Origin: JBCCJA01 sp039045975
Lineage (GTDB): Bacteria; Planctomycetota; Planctomycetia; Planctomycetales; Planctomycetaceae
Reading direction: 5' to 3'
Assembly: GCA_039045975.1 (NCBI GenBank)
Contig: JBCCJA010000019.1
Coordinates: 1-61,978, forward strand
DNA: 61,978 bases
Numbering within the stretch: the first letter of the stretch is position 1; every line of letters begins with the position of its first letter. Of this stretch, positions 8,749-19,048 are shown piece by piece. The position numbers and the translations under genes were made by a program. The notes under the pieces were generated by a model. The model was not told where the DNA came from. It made no database searches and saw only the letters and a list, made by a program, of their open reading frames with translations.

Positions 8749-9930
<1,182 letters not shown>

Positions 9931-9951
9931 GCCGACGGTCCGCATGGTTTG

Positions 9952-9975
9952 AAGCCCGAGGCGTGAGCCGAGGTT
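9952..9975. repeat. Solo REP-like unit downstream of mqnC
   Basis: This unit begins AAGCCCGAGGCGTGAGCCGA. It matches the left arm of the 57274-57404 element almost exactly but has no convincing partner arm nearby. The internal stem is CC-ga-GGC, loop GTGA, GCC-ga-GG, with two tandem G-A mismatches. Confidence 0.6.
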
Positions 9976-10083
9976 TTCCCGCGGTTTGCTCGTCGAGCGG
10001 CCTCACGATCGACGGCGTCCGGCCGCCTGCGGCATGATCTCCGTTCGGATCGAAACGTTTCCTTGCCTCACGTCTCGGGCTCC

Positions 10084-11022
10084 ATGGCGACCGACAGCTC
10101 CGCCCCGACGCTCGCCGTCCGTGACCTCGTCAAGACCTTCGGTGACCTGCGGGCCGTCGACGGCGTGACGTGGGAGGCCCACGCCGGAGAGTGCTTCGGC
10201 CTGCTCGGCCCGAACGGGGCAGGGAAGACGACGACGATCGAGATCTGCGAGGGCCTGACGGAGGCCGACGGCGGCGAGGTGCGGCTGTTCGGCCGCACCT
10301 GGGAGGAAGGCCGCGACGAGCTGATGCAGCGGATCGGCGTGCAGCTACAGGAGACCCGCTTCGAGGACAAGCTGACGGTCGGCGAGACGGTGCGGCTGTT
10401 CCGCAGCTTCTACGACCTCGGGCGGACGGTCGACGCGTTGCTCGACGTCGTCGAACTCGGCGAGAAACGGGACGCGCGGATCGAGGGCCTGTCGGGCGGG
10501 CAGAAGCAACGCGTCGCGATGGCGTGCGCCCTCGCCGGCGACCCCGACCTGCTGTTCCTCGACGAGCCGACGACAGGGCTCGACCCGCAGGCCCGGCGTC
10601 AGCTGTGGGACGTCGTCGAACGGCTCAAAGAGGGCGGCCGGGCGGTCGTGTTGACGACGCATTACATGGACGAGGCCGAGCGGCTGTGTGACCGCATCGC
10701 GATCATGGACCGGGGCAAGATCATCGCCGAGGGGACGCCGCGGGAGCTGATCGATTCGCTCGGGGCGGGGCACGTCGTCGAGGTCGGCTTCGCCGGCGTC
10801 GTGCCCGACGCGTCGGCCTTCGACGGGCTGCCGGGCGTGCGGGGCGTAACCCGCGAGGAGTCGTCGGTGCGGTTGGCGACCGAGGCGCTGCACGTCACCG
10901 TGCCGGCGGTCATCGAGCGTCTCGACACGGCCGGGCCGGAGGTCAGCGGCCTCGCGACGCATTCCGCGACGCTGGAAGACGTCTTCGTGTCTCTGACGGG
11001 ACGGCAGCTGCGGGATGAGTGA
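10084..11022 (+). CDS. ABC transporter ATP-binding protein (ABC-2 exporter type)
   Basis: A 312-residue ATPase of the CcmA/drug-exporter family. Walker A GPNGAGKT is at 42-49, signature LSGGQ at 136-140, Walker B LLFLDEPT at 156-163 and the switch His at 193 (TTHYMDE). A C-terminal regulatory segment of about 80 residues follows. It energises the ABC-2 permease encoded 134 bp downstream; together they would export a lipid, polysaccharide or hydrophobic compound, but the substrate cannot be told. I chose the ATG at 10084; a TTG at 10063 is possible. A REP-like pair separates the two genes, so cotranscription is likely but not certain. Confidence 0.9.
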   Translation: MATDSSAPTLAVRDLVKTFGDLRAVDGVTWEAHAGECFGLLGPNGAGKTTTIEICEGLTEADGGEVRLFGRTWEEGRDELMQRIGVQLQETRFEDKLTVGETVRLFRSFYDLGRTVDALLDVVELGEKRDARIEGLSGGQKQRVAMACALAGDPDLLFLDEPTTGLDPQARRQLWDVVERLKEGGRAVVLTTHYMDEAERLCDRIAIMDRGKIIAEGTPRELIDSLGAGHVVEVGFAGVVPDASAFDGLPGVRGVTREESSVRLATEALHVTVPAVIERLDTAGPEVSGLATHSATLEDVFVSLTGRQLRDE

Positions 11023-11048
11023 GCGTTTCCAAACAGCGAGTCGGCGAG

Positions 11049-11120
11049 CGGCGGGCGTGAGCCCTCCGGTGGGTGATCGAGAGCCTTTTCTGAACCAACC
11101 CGCGGGCTGACGCCACGCGG
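11049..11120. repeat. Diverged REP-like pair between ABC ATPase and permease genes
   Basis: The left unit carries the core GGGCGTGAGCCC (11053-11064). The right unit carries the inverted core GGGCTGACGCC (11104-11114). They face each other across about 40 bp, as in the better-preserved pairs elsewhere, but their outer arms have diverged. Confidence 0.45.
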
Positions 11121-11156
11121 CGCGCCTTGCCCGCTTGAACCTCTGAACGACTATTC

Positions 11157-12278
11157 GTGACGAACTCCGACGAACCGCAGACGGGTGACCGACAGGCCGG
11201 GGGCGGGCGGGCGACGCGGCGGCAGGCCGGCGTGTCGTCGCCGCTCGTCGAGTTGACCGCGGTGCGGCTGAAGGAACACATCCGGCAGCCCGAGGCGTTG
11301 TTCTGGACGCTGATTTTTCCGCTGATCATGGCGGTCGGGCTCGGGCTCGCGTTCCGCGAGCAGGGGCCCGCCGTGCTGCCGGTCGGCGTGTTGGGCGAGG
11401 CCGTCGGCGGCCCCGCCGCGTCCGCCTCGATCGGCGACGCGGACGGCCGCTTGGACGTGACCCGGTATGACACGGATACCAATCCGCTGCGGCTGATCGC
11501 TTCGGGGGAGGCGGTGCTGGTCGTCGCGTACGACGCCGAGGCGGGGTCGCCGACCTACTGGTACGACGAGTCGAACCCCGAGGGACGGCTCGCCCGGCTG
11601 ATCGTCGACGACACGTGGCAGCGGAGCGCCGGCCGGGCCGACGCGTTCACGCCGGCCGACCGGCTCGTCGACGAGCCGGGCTCGCGGTACATCGACTTCT
11701 TAATACCCGGGCTCGTCGGGTTGAACCTGATGGGCGGGAGCATCTGGGGCGTCGGCTTCGCGATCGTCGACGCGCGGCGGCGGAAGTTGCTGAAGCGGCT
11801 GGCGGCGTCGCCGATGGCGCGGACGCACTATCTGGCGTCGTACTTGATTTCGCGGATGTGCGTGCTCGTGTTCGAGGTCGTGTTTTTGCTGCTGATCGGC
11901 ACCTTCCTGTTCGGCGTGCCGTTCCGCGGGTCGGTGTTCGGGTTCGCGACGCTGTGCGTGTTCTCGGCGTTGTCGTTCACCGCGATCGGGCTGTTGATCG
12001 CGGCCCGCCCGCGGACGGTGCAGGCGGTGAGCGGATGGATGAATTTTATCATGTTGCCGATGTGGATCTGCTCGGGCGTGTTCTTCCCGCCGGAGAGGTT
12101 CCCCGAGGCTGTCCTGCCGCTGATCCGGGCCCTGCCGCTGACGGCGGTCATCGACGCGCTGCGCGCGAACATGCTGCGGGGCGAGCCGGTCTACACGCTC
12201 GGCTGGCAGACGGCGGTCCTGACGGCATGGCTGGTGATCTGCTTCCCGCTGGCGGTGAAGGTGTTCCGCTGGAAGTGA
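11157..12278 (+). CDS. ABC-2 type transporter permease
   Basis: A 373-residue membrane protein starting at GTG 11157. A first membrane helix near residues 45-63 (LFWTLIFPLIMAVGLGLAF) is followed by an extracytoplasmic region of about 110 residues. Five further hydrophobic segments run from about 178 to the end, including the ABC-2 signature area FLIPGLVGLNLMGGSIWGVG and the late LPLTAVIDALRANMLRG loop. This is the half-size ABC2_membrane architecture that dimerises and pairs with one soluble ATPase, here the upstream gene. The substrate is unknown. The C-terminus FRWK is typical of the family. Confidence 0.88.
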   Translation: MTNSDEPQTGDRQAGGGRATRRQAGVSSPLVELTAVRLKEHIRQPEALFWTLIFPLIMAVGLGLAFREQGPAVLPVGVLGEAVGGPAASASIGDADGRLDVTRYDTDTNPLRLIASGEAVLVVAYDAEAGSPTYWYDESNPEGRLARLIVDDTWQRSAGRADAFTPADRLVDEPGSRYIDFLIPGLVGLNLMGGSIWGVGFAIVDARRRKLLKRLAASPMARTHYLASYLISRMCVLVFEVVFLLLIGTFLFGVPFRGSVFGFATLCVFSALSFTAIGLLIAARPRTVQAVSGWMNFIMLPMWICSGVFFPPERFPEAVLPLIRALPLTAVIDALRANMLRGEPVYTLGWQTAVLTAWLVICFPLAVKVFRWK

Positions 12279-12439
12279 CGCGGCGGCGTGCGAAGTGGGC
12301 CGATTCTTAAGATCGAGCCGCAGCGTGACGGTGCCTGTCGCGATCCCGGACGATTCGGACGCAATACCTATGGGTTACTGCGGTGAGACGTCTTGCCGCG
12401 TCGTGACGGCGGCGTCAGCTTGAAGAAGGCCACAATACC

Positions 12440-12501
12440 AGCCCGCAGCGCGAGCTGTGGGTTTATGACACGAAGGTCGACATCCACGGCTCGCGCCGCG
12501 G
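12440..12501. repeat. REP-like inverted pair
   Basis: AGCCCGCAGCGCGAGCTGTG (12440-12459) faces CCACGGCTCGCGCCGCGG (12484-12501) across about 25 bp. The arms match with a few transitions. It is the same class as the 30073-30137 pair and the inner arms of the MITE-like elements. Confidence 0.6.
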
Positions 12502-12529
12502 ACTAGTGGTCCGGTGTTTTAGGCCGCTC

Positions 12530-12649
12530 GGCTTTGTTGAATACAGGTGTGAAACAAGCCCGCGGCGCTAGCCGTGGAGGATGTCGGGACCGCGAAGCTA
12601 CTTCCTCCACGGCTAGCGCCGCGGGCTTGTGCGACCTTTCGACAGGGCC
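12530..12649. mobile_element. 120-bp MITE-like palindromic element (copy A)
   Basis: The inner inverted repeat is perfect over 27 bp (12554-12580 and 12604-12630). The outer ends are imperfect inverted repeats: GGCTTTGTTGAA on the left, and GGCCCTGTCGAA as the reverse complement of the right. On its reverse strand it aligns with copy B at 51764-51883 over essentially the whole length. Flanking 9-mers AGGCCGCTC and AAACCGCTT share ACCGCT-like positions (6 of 9), as expected of an old, decayed target duplication. It encodes no transposase. Confidence 0.7.
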
Positions 12650-12725
12650 AAACCGCTTCTCATGTCCGAGTCCAAAAGTGGCCGATGCCGAGCGTCGGTC
12701 CTTTAGTCCTTTTCCGTGACCGCCC

Positions 12726-14261
12726 ATGTCCGCTCGCTATTTGTTTGCCCTCGTGCTTTGCGTTTCGTCGCTCGTCGCGTTGCCCGCCGGTGGGCTCGCG
12801 AATGATGACGCGGCCGCGGGGCCGTACGAGCCGACTTGGGAATCCTTGCGGCGACACACGCCGGCCCCGGAGTGGTTCCGCGACGCGAAGTTCGGGATCT
12901 ATTTCCACTGGGGCGTCTACTCCGTCCCTGCCTTCGGGAACGAGTGGTACCCGCGGTGGATGCATGCGGCGGAAGGCTATAAGGGCTGGGGTTCGCCGGT
13001 CCGCAAACATCACCTGGAGACCTACGGCACGCCGGCCGAATACCCGTACGACAAATTCGTCCCGCAGTTCACGGCCGAGAATTTCGACGCCGAAGAGTGG
13101 GCCGACCTGTTCGTGAAGGCCGGGGCGCGGTTCGCAGGGCCGGTCGCCGAACATCACGACGGGTTCGCAATGTGGGACAGCGAGCTGACGCCGTGGAATG
13201 CCGCCGACCGCGGCCCGCGGCGGGACATCACCGGCGAGATGGCCGCCGCGGCGAAAGCCCGCGGACTCAAGTTCGTCGCGACGTTCCACCACGCCCGCAA
13301 TCTGATCCGCGAGCGGTCCGAGCCCGACAAGTGGGGCTTTTATTGGGACGGCCACTACGGTCTCGCCAAAGAGACGTACCCTGAGGTCTTCGAAGACCCG
13401 GAGCGGGCCTTCCTCTACGGCGACATGCCGGCCGACCAGTTCTATGACCTGTGGCTCGGCAAGCTCGACGAGGTGATCGCGAAGTACGAGCCCGACCTGA
13501 TCTGGTTCGACAGCTGGCTCGACTCGATCCCCGAGGAATACCGCCGGCAGTTCCTCGCGAACTATTTCAATCACGCCGAGCGGTCGGGACAGGACGTGCT
13601 CGTCACGTTCAAGCAGGAAGACCTGCCGGGGGACGTCGCCGTCTTCGACATCGAGAAGGGCGGAATGGGCGAGCTGACCGACTTCCCCTGGCTGACCGAC
13701 GACACGATCAGCCTCGGCAGTTGGTGCTGGACGCAAGACCTGCGAATTAAGGAAACGTCGATCGTGCTGCACAGCCTGATCGACATCGTCAGTAAGAACG
13801 GGCAGCTGCTCTTAAACATTTCGCCGAAGGCCGACGGTACGATCCCGCAGGACCAGCGCGACGTGCTGCTCGAACTCGGGGCGTGGCTCGAGGTTCACGG
13901 CGAGGCGATCTACGAGACCCGCCCATTCGTCACGTACGGCCACGGGCCGACGAAACCGAAGAAAGGCCGCCACGGCGGCTTCCGCCTGACCGACCCTTAC
14001 ACGCCGCAGGACGTCCGCTACACGCGGAACGGCGACACGGTCTACGCGTTCCAGCTCGGCGAGCCGGAGGCGGGTTCGACGGTCGTGCTCGAAGCGTTCG
14101 CGGCCGCCGACGGCGGGGCGGCGTTCGACGTCGAGGACGTCGAAATCCTCGGCACGGGCGAAGAGGTCGCGTTCGAGCAGACGGCCGCGGGGCTCGTGCT
14201 CACCGTGCCGTCCGGCGGGACCGACCCGCTCGCGACGGTCTACAAGATCGAGCTCGATTGA
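12726..14261 (+). CDS. Exported GH29 alpha-L-fucosidase
   Basis: A 511-residue protein with a clear signal peptide (residues 1-25, LVALPAGGLA then NDD). The GH29 catalytic domain covers about 35-380: FGIYFHWGVYSVP near 57-69, GPVAEHHDGFAMWDS near 139-153, and the nucleophile Asp 262 in DLIWFDSWLDS. VSKNGQLLLNISPKADGTIP near 356 is another GH29 hallmark. A beta-sandwich C-terminal domain follows. It releases alpha-L-fucose from glycans in the periplasm or outside. With two sulfatases elsewhere in the window it fits degradation of sulfated fucose-rich algal polysaccharides. It has no operon partners; a MITE-like element lies about 75 bp upstream. Confidence 0.93.
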   Translation: MSARYLFALVLCVSSLVALPAGGLANDDAAAGPYEPTWESLRRHTPAPEWFRDAKFGIYFHWGVYSVPAFGNEWYPRWMHAAEGYKGWGSPVRKHHLETYGTPAEYPYDKFVPQFTAENFDAEEWADLFVKAGARFAGPVAEHHDGFAMWDSELTPWNAADRGPRRDITGEMAAAAKARGLKFVATFHHARNLIRERSEPDKWGFYWDGHYGLAKETYPEVFEDPERAFLYGDMPADQFYDLWLGKLDEVIAKYEPDLIWFDSWLDSIPEEYRRQFLANYFNHAERSGQDVLVTFKQEDLPGDVAVFDIEKGGMGELTDFPWLTDDTISLGSWCWTQDLRIKETSIVLHSLIDIVSKNGQLLLNISPKADGTIPQDQRDVLLELGAWLEVHGEAIYETRPFVTYGHGPTKPKKGRHGGFRLTDPYTPQDVRYTRNGDTVYAFQLGEPEAGSTVVLEAFAAADGGAAFDVEDVEILGTGEEVAFEQTAAGLVLTVPSGGTDPLATVYKIELD

Positions 14262-14337
14262 GCCCGCTCAACTTAGGCGGATAGCACCGCGGGGCGTGTG
14301 ACCATGTCATACGCCCCGCGGTCTGCTTCCGGTTGCC

Positions 14338-15648
14338 TCAATTCACGCCGACGCGATACAGCGACTCGTTCGAGCGGATCAGCAGCGTGTCGCCGAGTAC
14401 GGCCGGGGTCGCGTTGAAGTCGCTGTCGTCGGCCGCGAAGACGTTCCGGCCGAGTTCGTCGTACTCGTCGCCCGGCGTGAGCACGATCGTGCCGGCCTGG
14501 CGGGTCGGCAGGTAGACGCGGCCGCCCGCGTAGACCGGCGAGGCGTACACGGCGTGCCGGCCGAGGACGAGGTCGGCGACCCGGGCCCGGAACAACCGTT
14601 CGCCCGACGCGGCGTCGAACCCGTAGGCCAGCCCGCCCGAGTCGAGCCAGAACAGCCGGCCCTCGTGGAACAGCGGCGTCGACACCGACGCGGAATCGCG
14701 GGACCGCCACAGCACACGGTCGACGTCACCGAGGTCGGCGGCGGTGCGGAGCATGAGGCTCTCCTCGCCGCGGAAGCCGCCGGAAACGAACACGACCGGC
14801 TCGCCGGCGAGTTCGCCCGCGACCGGGCTGTCGCTGACGTTACGGTTCATGCCGGTCGGGACCGACCAGACGACGTTACCGTCGGACGGGTCGTAGGCGT
14901 TGACGACGTTCGGGAGCATCATCACGAGCAGCGGCCCGGCGTCGCCGCCGTCGACGAGCACCGGCGTGCCGTAGCTCGTGCCTTCGACACCCAGCGACGT
15001 CTTCCACAGCTCTTCGCCGGTCGCCTTGTCGAGCGCGACGAGGCTTTTCGACTCGTCGAACGCGGTCACGAACAGCCGGTCGTCGAGCAGGAGCGGGCTG
15101 ATCGCCGAGCCCCACTCGACGGTCGCCGAACCGCTGCCGACCGGCCTGTCCCACACCGGGCTGCCGTCGACGGTGTAGGCGAACACGCCGCTTTTGCCGA
15201 AGAAGACGAACACGTGCTCGCCGTCGGTCGTCGGCGTGTTCGAGGCGTAGCCGTGCTCCGTCAGGAAGCCGCGGTAGGCGTCCTCCCGCGGGGCGTCGGC
15301 CTTGATCGACTGGATCCACAGCCGCTCGCCGGTCGCGGTGTCGAAGCAGAGCAGGTGACGGACGAGGCTCCGCAGGTCGGACTTCGCCCCGTCCGCGACG
15401 CCGTAGCCGGTGTAGCACGTCAGGAACGCTTTCGACCCGTCGGGCGTGATGACGGGGCTCGACGAGCCGGGGCCGGGCAGCGGCGTCTTCCAGAGCACGT
15501 TCTCGTCGTCGCCCCACGTCGCGGGCGGGTCGGCCTCGGCGGCGATGCCGGTGCCGTTCGGGCCGCGGAAACGGTTCCAGTCGGACGCAGAGGCCGGGGC
15601 CGCGGACATCGCGACCGCGAGGGCGGAAACGCAGAACAAGCGGGACAT
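14338..15648 (-). CDS. Secreted PQQ-like beta-propeller protein
   Basis: A 436-residue protein with signal peptide (MSRLFCVSALAVAMSAAPASA) starting SDWNRFRGPNGTG, the standard opening of planctomycete PQQ-repeat proteins. Repeated blade motifs of the type 'ATGERLW', 'ATGEELWKTSLG' and 'DGNVVWSVPTG' indicate an eight-bladed-type propeller related to BamB and quinoprotein dehydrogenases. I see no clear PQQ or calcium ligand set, so it may be a binding or scaffold protein rather than an enzyme. I chose the ATG at 15648 because it begins the signal peptide. It lies downstream of the lipoprotein gene on the same strand after about 290 bp, so cotranscription is uncertain. Confidence 0.85.
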   Translation of the reverse strand: MSRLFCVSALAVAMSAAPASASDWNRFRGPNGTGIAAEADPPATWGDDENVLWKTPLPGPGSSSPVITPDGSKAFLTCYTGYGVADGAKSDLRSLVRHLLCFDTATGERLWIQSIKADAPREDAYRGFLTEHGYASNTPTTDGEHVFVFFGKSGVFAYTVDGSPVWDRPVGSGSATVEWGSAISPLLLDDRLFVTAFDESKSLVALDKATGEELWKTSLGVEGTSYGTPVLVDGGDAGPLLVMMLPNVVNAYDPSDGNVVWSVPTGMNRNVSDSPVAGELAGEPVVFVSGGFRGEESLMLRTAADLGDVDRVLWRSRDSASVSTPLFHEGRLFWLDSGGLAYGFDAASGERLFRARVADLVLGRHAVYASPVYAGGRVYLPTRQAGTIVLTPGDEYDELGRNVFAADDSDFNATPAVLGDTLLIRSNESLYRVGVN

Positions 15649-15936
15649 CGGCTCGGCTCGGAATGAAAAGAGGCGATCGGGGCAGACTATCAGTCTACCC
15701 AACCCCGCTTTCTCGCGACGGTTTCGCTACGTCGGACGGTCACGACTCAGGCTTCCCCCCGGGCGCGGCTCACGCGTCGGCCGGGGCCGGCCGACGCTTC
15801 GGCTTCTTCCGGCGGCGGTTCAGCCACAGCTTCGTTCCGGCTCGACAGGTTCGCTCTTCGGGAAAAACGTCGACAGACCTTCGGGGGCCGGATGTCGCGA
15901 TCTCTCGCCCGGCGGTCGCTGTTGTTCCCCTTGGTT

Positions 15937-16374
15937 TCAGAACGCGAAGTCGGCTGCGGCGGTCCCTTCGGCCGGGACTTCGAAAAACGTGTCGCCCCGG
16001 TCTGCCGGTAAAACGTCGATGCCGTTGACCGGGTCGCTGGGGTCGGGCCGCGTGCCGAAGTAGACGCGGTGCCGCCCCGGGACGGCCCCGCTGCGTCGAG
16101 ACCGTTCGGCGGTCTTCAATTCGAACCGTCCGTCTTCGCCGGTGACGGCCGACGACTTCGGCGGCGTCTCGAACTTGTCGGTGTCGTTCGCGACTCTCGG
16201 CACGAACGAGATCGGGATGCCGGCGACCGGTTGGCCCTCGAGCGTGAGCAATCCCGACACCGGTACGACGTCGTCTTTCGACGCCTCGCCGCAGCCGCCC
16301 GCGACGAAAATTAAGAAAGTGGTCGAAGCGGCGGGCCAGGTCCGTCTTGCGCAATAAAGAACGGTGGGACGCAT
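15937..16374 (-). CDS. Transthyretin-like lipoprotein next to DUF1559 gene
   Basis: A 145-residue protein with an N-terminal hydrophobic segment ending VAGGC, where Cys 28 is a plausible lipidation site (the -3 residue is Ala, not the usual Leu). The mature part is one beta-sandwich of the carboxypeptidase-regulatory/transthyretin type: SGLLTLEGQPVAGIPISF, GEDGRFEL and PGRHRVYFG. Such small lipoproteins habitually accompany DUF1559 proteins in planctomycetes; this one lies 65 bp downstream of one, so they form an operon. The function is not known; cell-envelope scaffolding is a guess. Confidence 0.82.
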   Translation of the reverse strand: MRPTVLYCARRTWPAASTTFLIFVAGGCGEASKDDVVPVSGLLTLEGQPVAGIPISFVPRVANDTDKFETPPKSSAVTGEDGRFELKTAERSRRSGAVPGRHRVYFGTRPDPSDPVNGIDVLPADRGDTFFEVPAEGTAAADFAF

Positions 16375-16439
16375 CGGTTTCCCCGGGTGTTGAAGAAGCC
16401 CGGCCGCGGCAGTGCTGCGGCCGGGCGTGATAGAGGCGA

Positions 16440-17618
16440 TCAGAATTCGCCGATGACGAGTCCGTCCGAGCGGGCCTCGAGGGCCTCTAGGACCGTGTCG
16501 ACTTTACCAAACGTCCCCGGGTCGATCAGAACCCAGTCGGCCGCGGCGGTCGGGGACTGATTGAATTCGATATTTTCGCTCAGGAACCGCACCGAGCCGT
16601 CACCGAGCAGGAACTGGGCGCCGCCGGGGTGGGCGCTGCTAAAGCCGTAACGGCGATTTTGGCTCGAAGAGAACGCGTCGGTGTTGCCCGGGTCGGTATC
16701 GTCGACCGAGTTTATCGAACCGGTCGCGAAGGTCGCGACGCTGCGGACGCCGGTGCTCGTGTAGGGCCCGAGGAACAGTGCGGTCCCGTTATGGACGTTG
16801 TCGACCGTGCTGCCCGGGTCGAGGTCCCATTCGAAGGAATAAGACTTCTCGCCGATCATGATCGTGTTGCTCGTCCCGTCGGTGATGTCGCGGATCGAGT
16901 GGTGGACCGCGGTGCCGAACATGCCGACGAAGTTGTCGGCCGTCCGTTCGGGAACCGTGTTGTCCCAGGCGGCCTGCGGTGAGACGGCGCCGACCCCGTG
17001 GCATGCGGCATACGAGCTCAGAGGCATCCGCACACGACTCGTCGATGTGGTGGAGTTATTAGAAACGATCGCTTCCGTGGCGTTACCGGCTTGGAAAGTC
17101 GTCCACTGATAGTTCTGCGGGGCGGGGTCGGACGGACAGCGGAAGACGGCGCGTTCTTGTTGAACGAGTTCGAGTAGCGCGGTGTTATTCCCGCCCGACG
17201 GGACGAGGTCCCGCAGGAACTCGCGGGCGTTCTGCCCGGAGACGTTCATCGCGTCATAGAGATTATCGAGTTCGAGGAAAGGCAAGATTTGGGCGGTCCA
17301 GGTCCAGCCGACCGTTCCTGCGACCGTATTTAAGTTGCCCCGGCAGGTGCCCTGGCGGCACATGTCGCCGGGCTCGACACCCGCGGCTTCATTCTGCCAC
17401 GGATAAACACCGGCCGGGAAGGTGCCGTAGACGTCGTGATAATTGTGCAGCGCCAAGCCGAGTTGCTTTAAATTATTTTTGCACGAAGTACGGCGGGCGG
17501 CCTCGCGGGCCTGTTGGACGGCCGGTAACAGCAGCGCGACGATGATCGCGATGATCGCGATCACGACGAGCAGCTCGATGAGCGTGAAGCCGCGACGGGC
17601 GGCCCGAGGGCGAGACAT
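16440..17618 (-). CDS. DUF1559 pseudopilin-like surface protein (H-X9-DG type)
   Basis: A 392-residue protein with a type IV pilin/pseudopilin leader: RRGFTLIELLVVIAIIAIIVALLLP near residues 8-32, with the prepilin peptidase site after Gly and the Glu at position +5. QQAREAARRTSCKNNLKQLGLALHNYHD is the DUF1559 signature. The C-terminus has HPGGAQFLLGDG, that is His, nine residues, Asp-Gly, defining the H-X9-DG family. The start is the ATG at 17618 with AAAGG 7 nt upstream. Planctomycetes carry many paralogues; the role is probably a type II secretion-like or surface fibre component, not experimentally settled. It sits between fecR-like and lipoprotein genes in one transcription direction. Confidence 0.93.
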   Translation of the reverse strand: MSRPRAARRGFTLIELLVVIAIIAIIVALLLPAVQQAREAARRTSCKNNLKQLGLALHNYHDVYGTFPAGVYPWQNEAAGVEPGDMCRQGTCRGNLNTVAGTVGWTWTAQILPFLELDNLYDAMNVSGQNAREFLRDLVPSGGNNTALLELVQQERAVFRCPSDPAPQNYQWTTFQAGNATEAIVSNNSTTSTSRVRMPLSSYAACHGVGAVSPQAAWDNTVPERTADNFVGMFGTAVHHSIRDITDGTSNTIMIGEKSYSFEWDLDPGSTVDNVHNGTALFLGPYTSTGVRSVATFATGSINSVDDTDPGNTDAFSSSQNRRYGFSSAHPGGAQFLLGDGSVRFLSENIEFNQSPTAAADWVLIDPGTFGKVDTVLEALEARSDGLVIGEF

Positions 17619-17659
17619 GACGAGACCTTTCAGGAACACGGAAAACGAAAAGAAGTCGT

Positions 17660-19048
17660 TCAAAAACCGGCGCTCCGGACGAGCACGCGGAACTGATCGA
17701 GCGGGCGTCCCGGCTGTGCCTCGAGGTCGAACACGACCGTCGAGCCGTCCGCCGAAAGCGTGATCTCGTCGCCGCTGTCGTCGAGGCCGCGGAACGGTTC
17801 GTCGGTGAACCGCGTGCCGGGGTTGGCGAACAGGGCGTCGGTCGCGGCGAGATCCGCGGACGTGTCGATGACCGCGACGATGTCGGTCCCGAGCGATATC
17901 CCGCCCTGGCCGGCGGCCTCCAGTCGCGTCCCGTCGCCGATGTCGTAGTGACAGAGGTAGCTGTCGACGGCCGTCCCGGCCGCGACCTCGGTGACGCCGT
18001 CGCGGCCCGACACGACCAGTCCGTCGGCGAGCACGACGCCCTTCGCCTCCGGGACGATGAACACCCGCCCTTTCGTCAGTGTCTCGAAAGGCCGCAGGTC
18101 GAGGCCGACGAGGGCCGACCAGAACGGCCTCGCCGCGCCCGAAAAGCGGCGGACGTCGCCCTTGGCCTTCGCGACCGGGGCGTAGGCCGTGTCGAAATCG
18201 AACAGGCTCTCGCCCTGCGTGTCGACGCCGGCCGAACGGTCGAGCCGGCCCGACTGGCCCGCGATGAGTTCGACGACCGATCTGATGCTGCCGTCTTCGT
18301 CTTTAAGCCACGCCTCGACGAGCCCCTCGTCGACGCGGACGTGCGTCCCGGAACTGAAGTTCTTGCCGACGAGGAATCGCGTGCCGAGGTCGACGACGTC
18401 GGCGTCCTCCGTACCGACCGTGAAGCCGCGGCCGTTCAAACCGACGTCGGCGGCGAGTAAGCCGCTCCGCAGCGCGACGTCGAGTTCGCTCTCGAAGACG
18501 GCCTCAGTGTCGCCGATGACGTCGACGGTGACGCCGTTCTTGAGACGGACCGTGACGAAGCCGTCTTCGAGGGACAGGGTGCCGCCCGCGCGGACGACCG
18601 CACCGAGTTCGGACGGGTCACCGCCCCAGGTCGACCTTTCGGCGATCGCGACGACGCGACCGACGATCGGGGGCCGCGGCAGGGAAACGGTCGCGAGCAC
18701 TGTCACCAGCGTGAGCAACACGCCGGCCGTCGCCGCGGCGGCGATGAACGTCTTCTTCCGGCCGGTGATCGGCCGAGATGTCCGCCGTTTGGCGAACAGG
18801 TCGCGCTCGACCCGCTCCCAGATGCACTCCGGCGTGACCTGCTCGCGGCTCTGCAGCAGCGAGGAATGGACCTGCGTGTAGCCGAGGTAGTACTGGCTCG
18901 CGAGTAGGTCGCCCGAGAGGAGCATTTCCAGTTCCTCGACCTCGGCCGGCCCCAACGGCCGTTCGCAGGCGGCGGCGGCGAGCCGACGCAGCGTGGCTTT
19001 GAGGTCGGGCCCGTCGGTGTTCCGGGCGGGGATCGCGTCACTGCTCAT
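17660..19048 (-). CDS. FecR-family membrane regulator with unusual C-terminal domain
   Basis: A 462-residue probable anti-sigma/sensor protein. Residues 1-97 are cytoplasmic with a zinc-less anti-sigma-like helical region. One membrane helix spans 100-122 (FIAAAATAGVLLTLVTVLAT). The FecR beta-helix-like domain covers about 125-265 (SLEDGFVTVRLKNGVTVDVIGDTEAVFES). From about 350 to the end is a beta-rich domain (VDSYLCHYDIGDG, GTDIVAVIDTSADLAATDAL, ADGSTVVFDL) like domains I know from secreted surface proteins, where planctomycete FecR proteins usually carry a LamG domain. Its start overlaps the sigma-factor stop by 4 bp (ATGA), so they are translationally coupled. Confidence 0.85.
   Translation of the reverse strand: MSSDAIPARNTDGPDLKATLRRLAAAACERPLGPAEVEELEMLLSGDLLASQYYLGYTQVHSSLLQSREQVTPECIWERVERDLFAKRRTSRPITGRKKTFIAAAATAGVLLTLVTVLATVSLPRPPIVGRVVAIAERSTWGGDPSELGAVVRAGGTLSLEDGFVTVRLKNGVTVDVIGDTEAVFESELDVALRSGLLAADVGLNGRGFTVGTEDADVVDLGTRFLVGKNFSSGTHVRVDEGLVEAWLKDEDGSIRSVVELIAGQSGRLDRSAGVDTQGESLFDFDTAYAPVAKAKGDVRRFSGAARPFWSALVGLDLRPFETLTKGRVFIVPEAKGVVLADGLVVSGRDGVTEVAAGTAVDSYLCHYDIGDGTRLEAAGQGGISLGTDIVAVIDTSADLAATDALFANPGTRFTDEPFRGLDDSGDEITLSADGSTVVFDLEAQPGRPLDQFRVLVRSAGF

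Larger units (their letters stand above)
12279..12725. other. Gene-free 447-bp intergenic region rich in palindromes
   Basis: Between the ABC permease and the fucosidase there is no credible gene. The region holds an imperfect REP pair (12440-12501) and a 120-bp MITE-like element (12530-12649), leaving about 75 bp as the fucosidase leader. Open frames across it only mirror the palindromes. Confidence 0.7.

Noticed and set aside
12503..12727. 75-codon minus-strand ORF whose translation resembles the sulfatase N-terminus (ALAVEE, RACF, VFN)
   Set aside because: The resemblance is only because both cover copies of the same palindromic element; there is no independent coding evidence.
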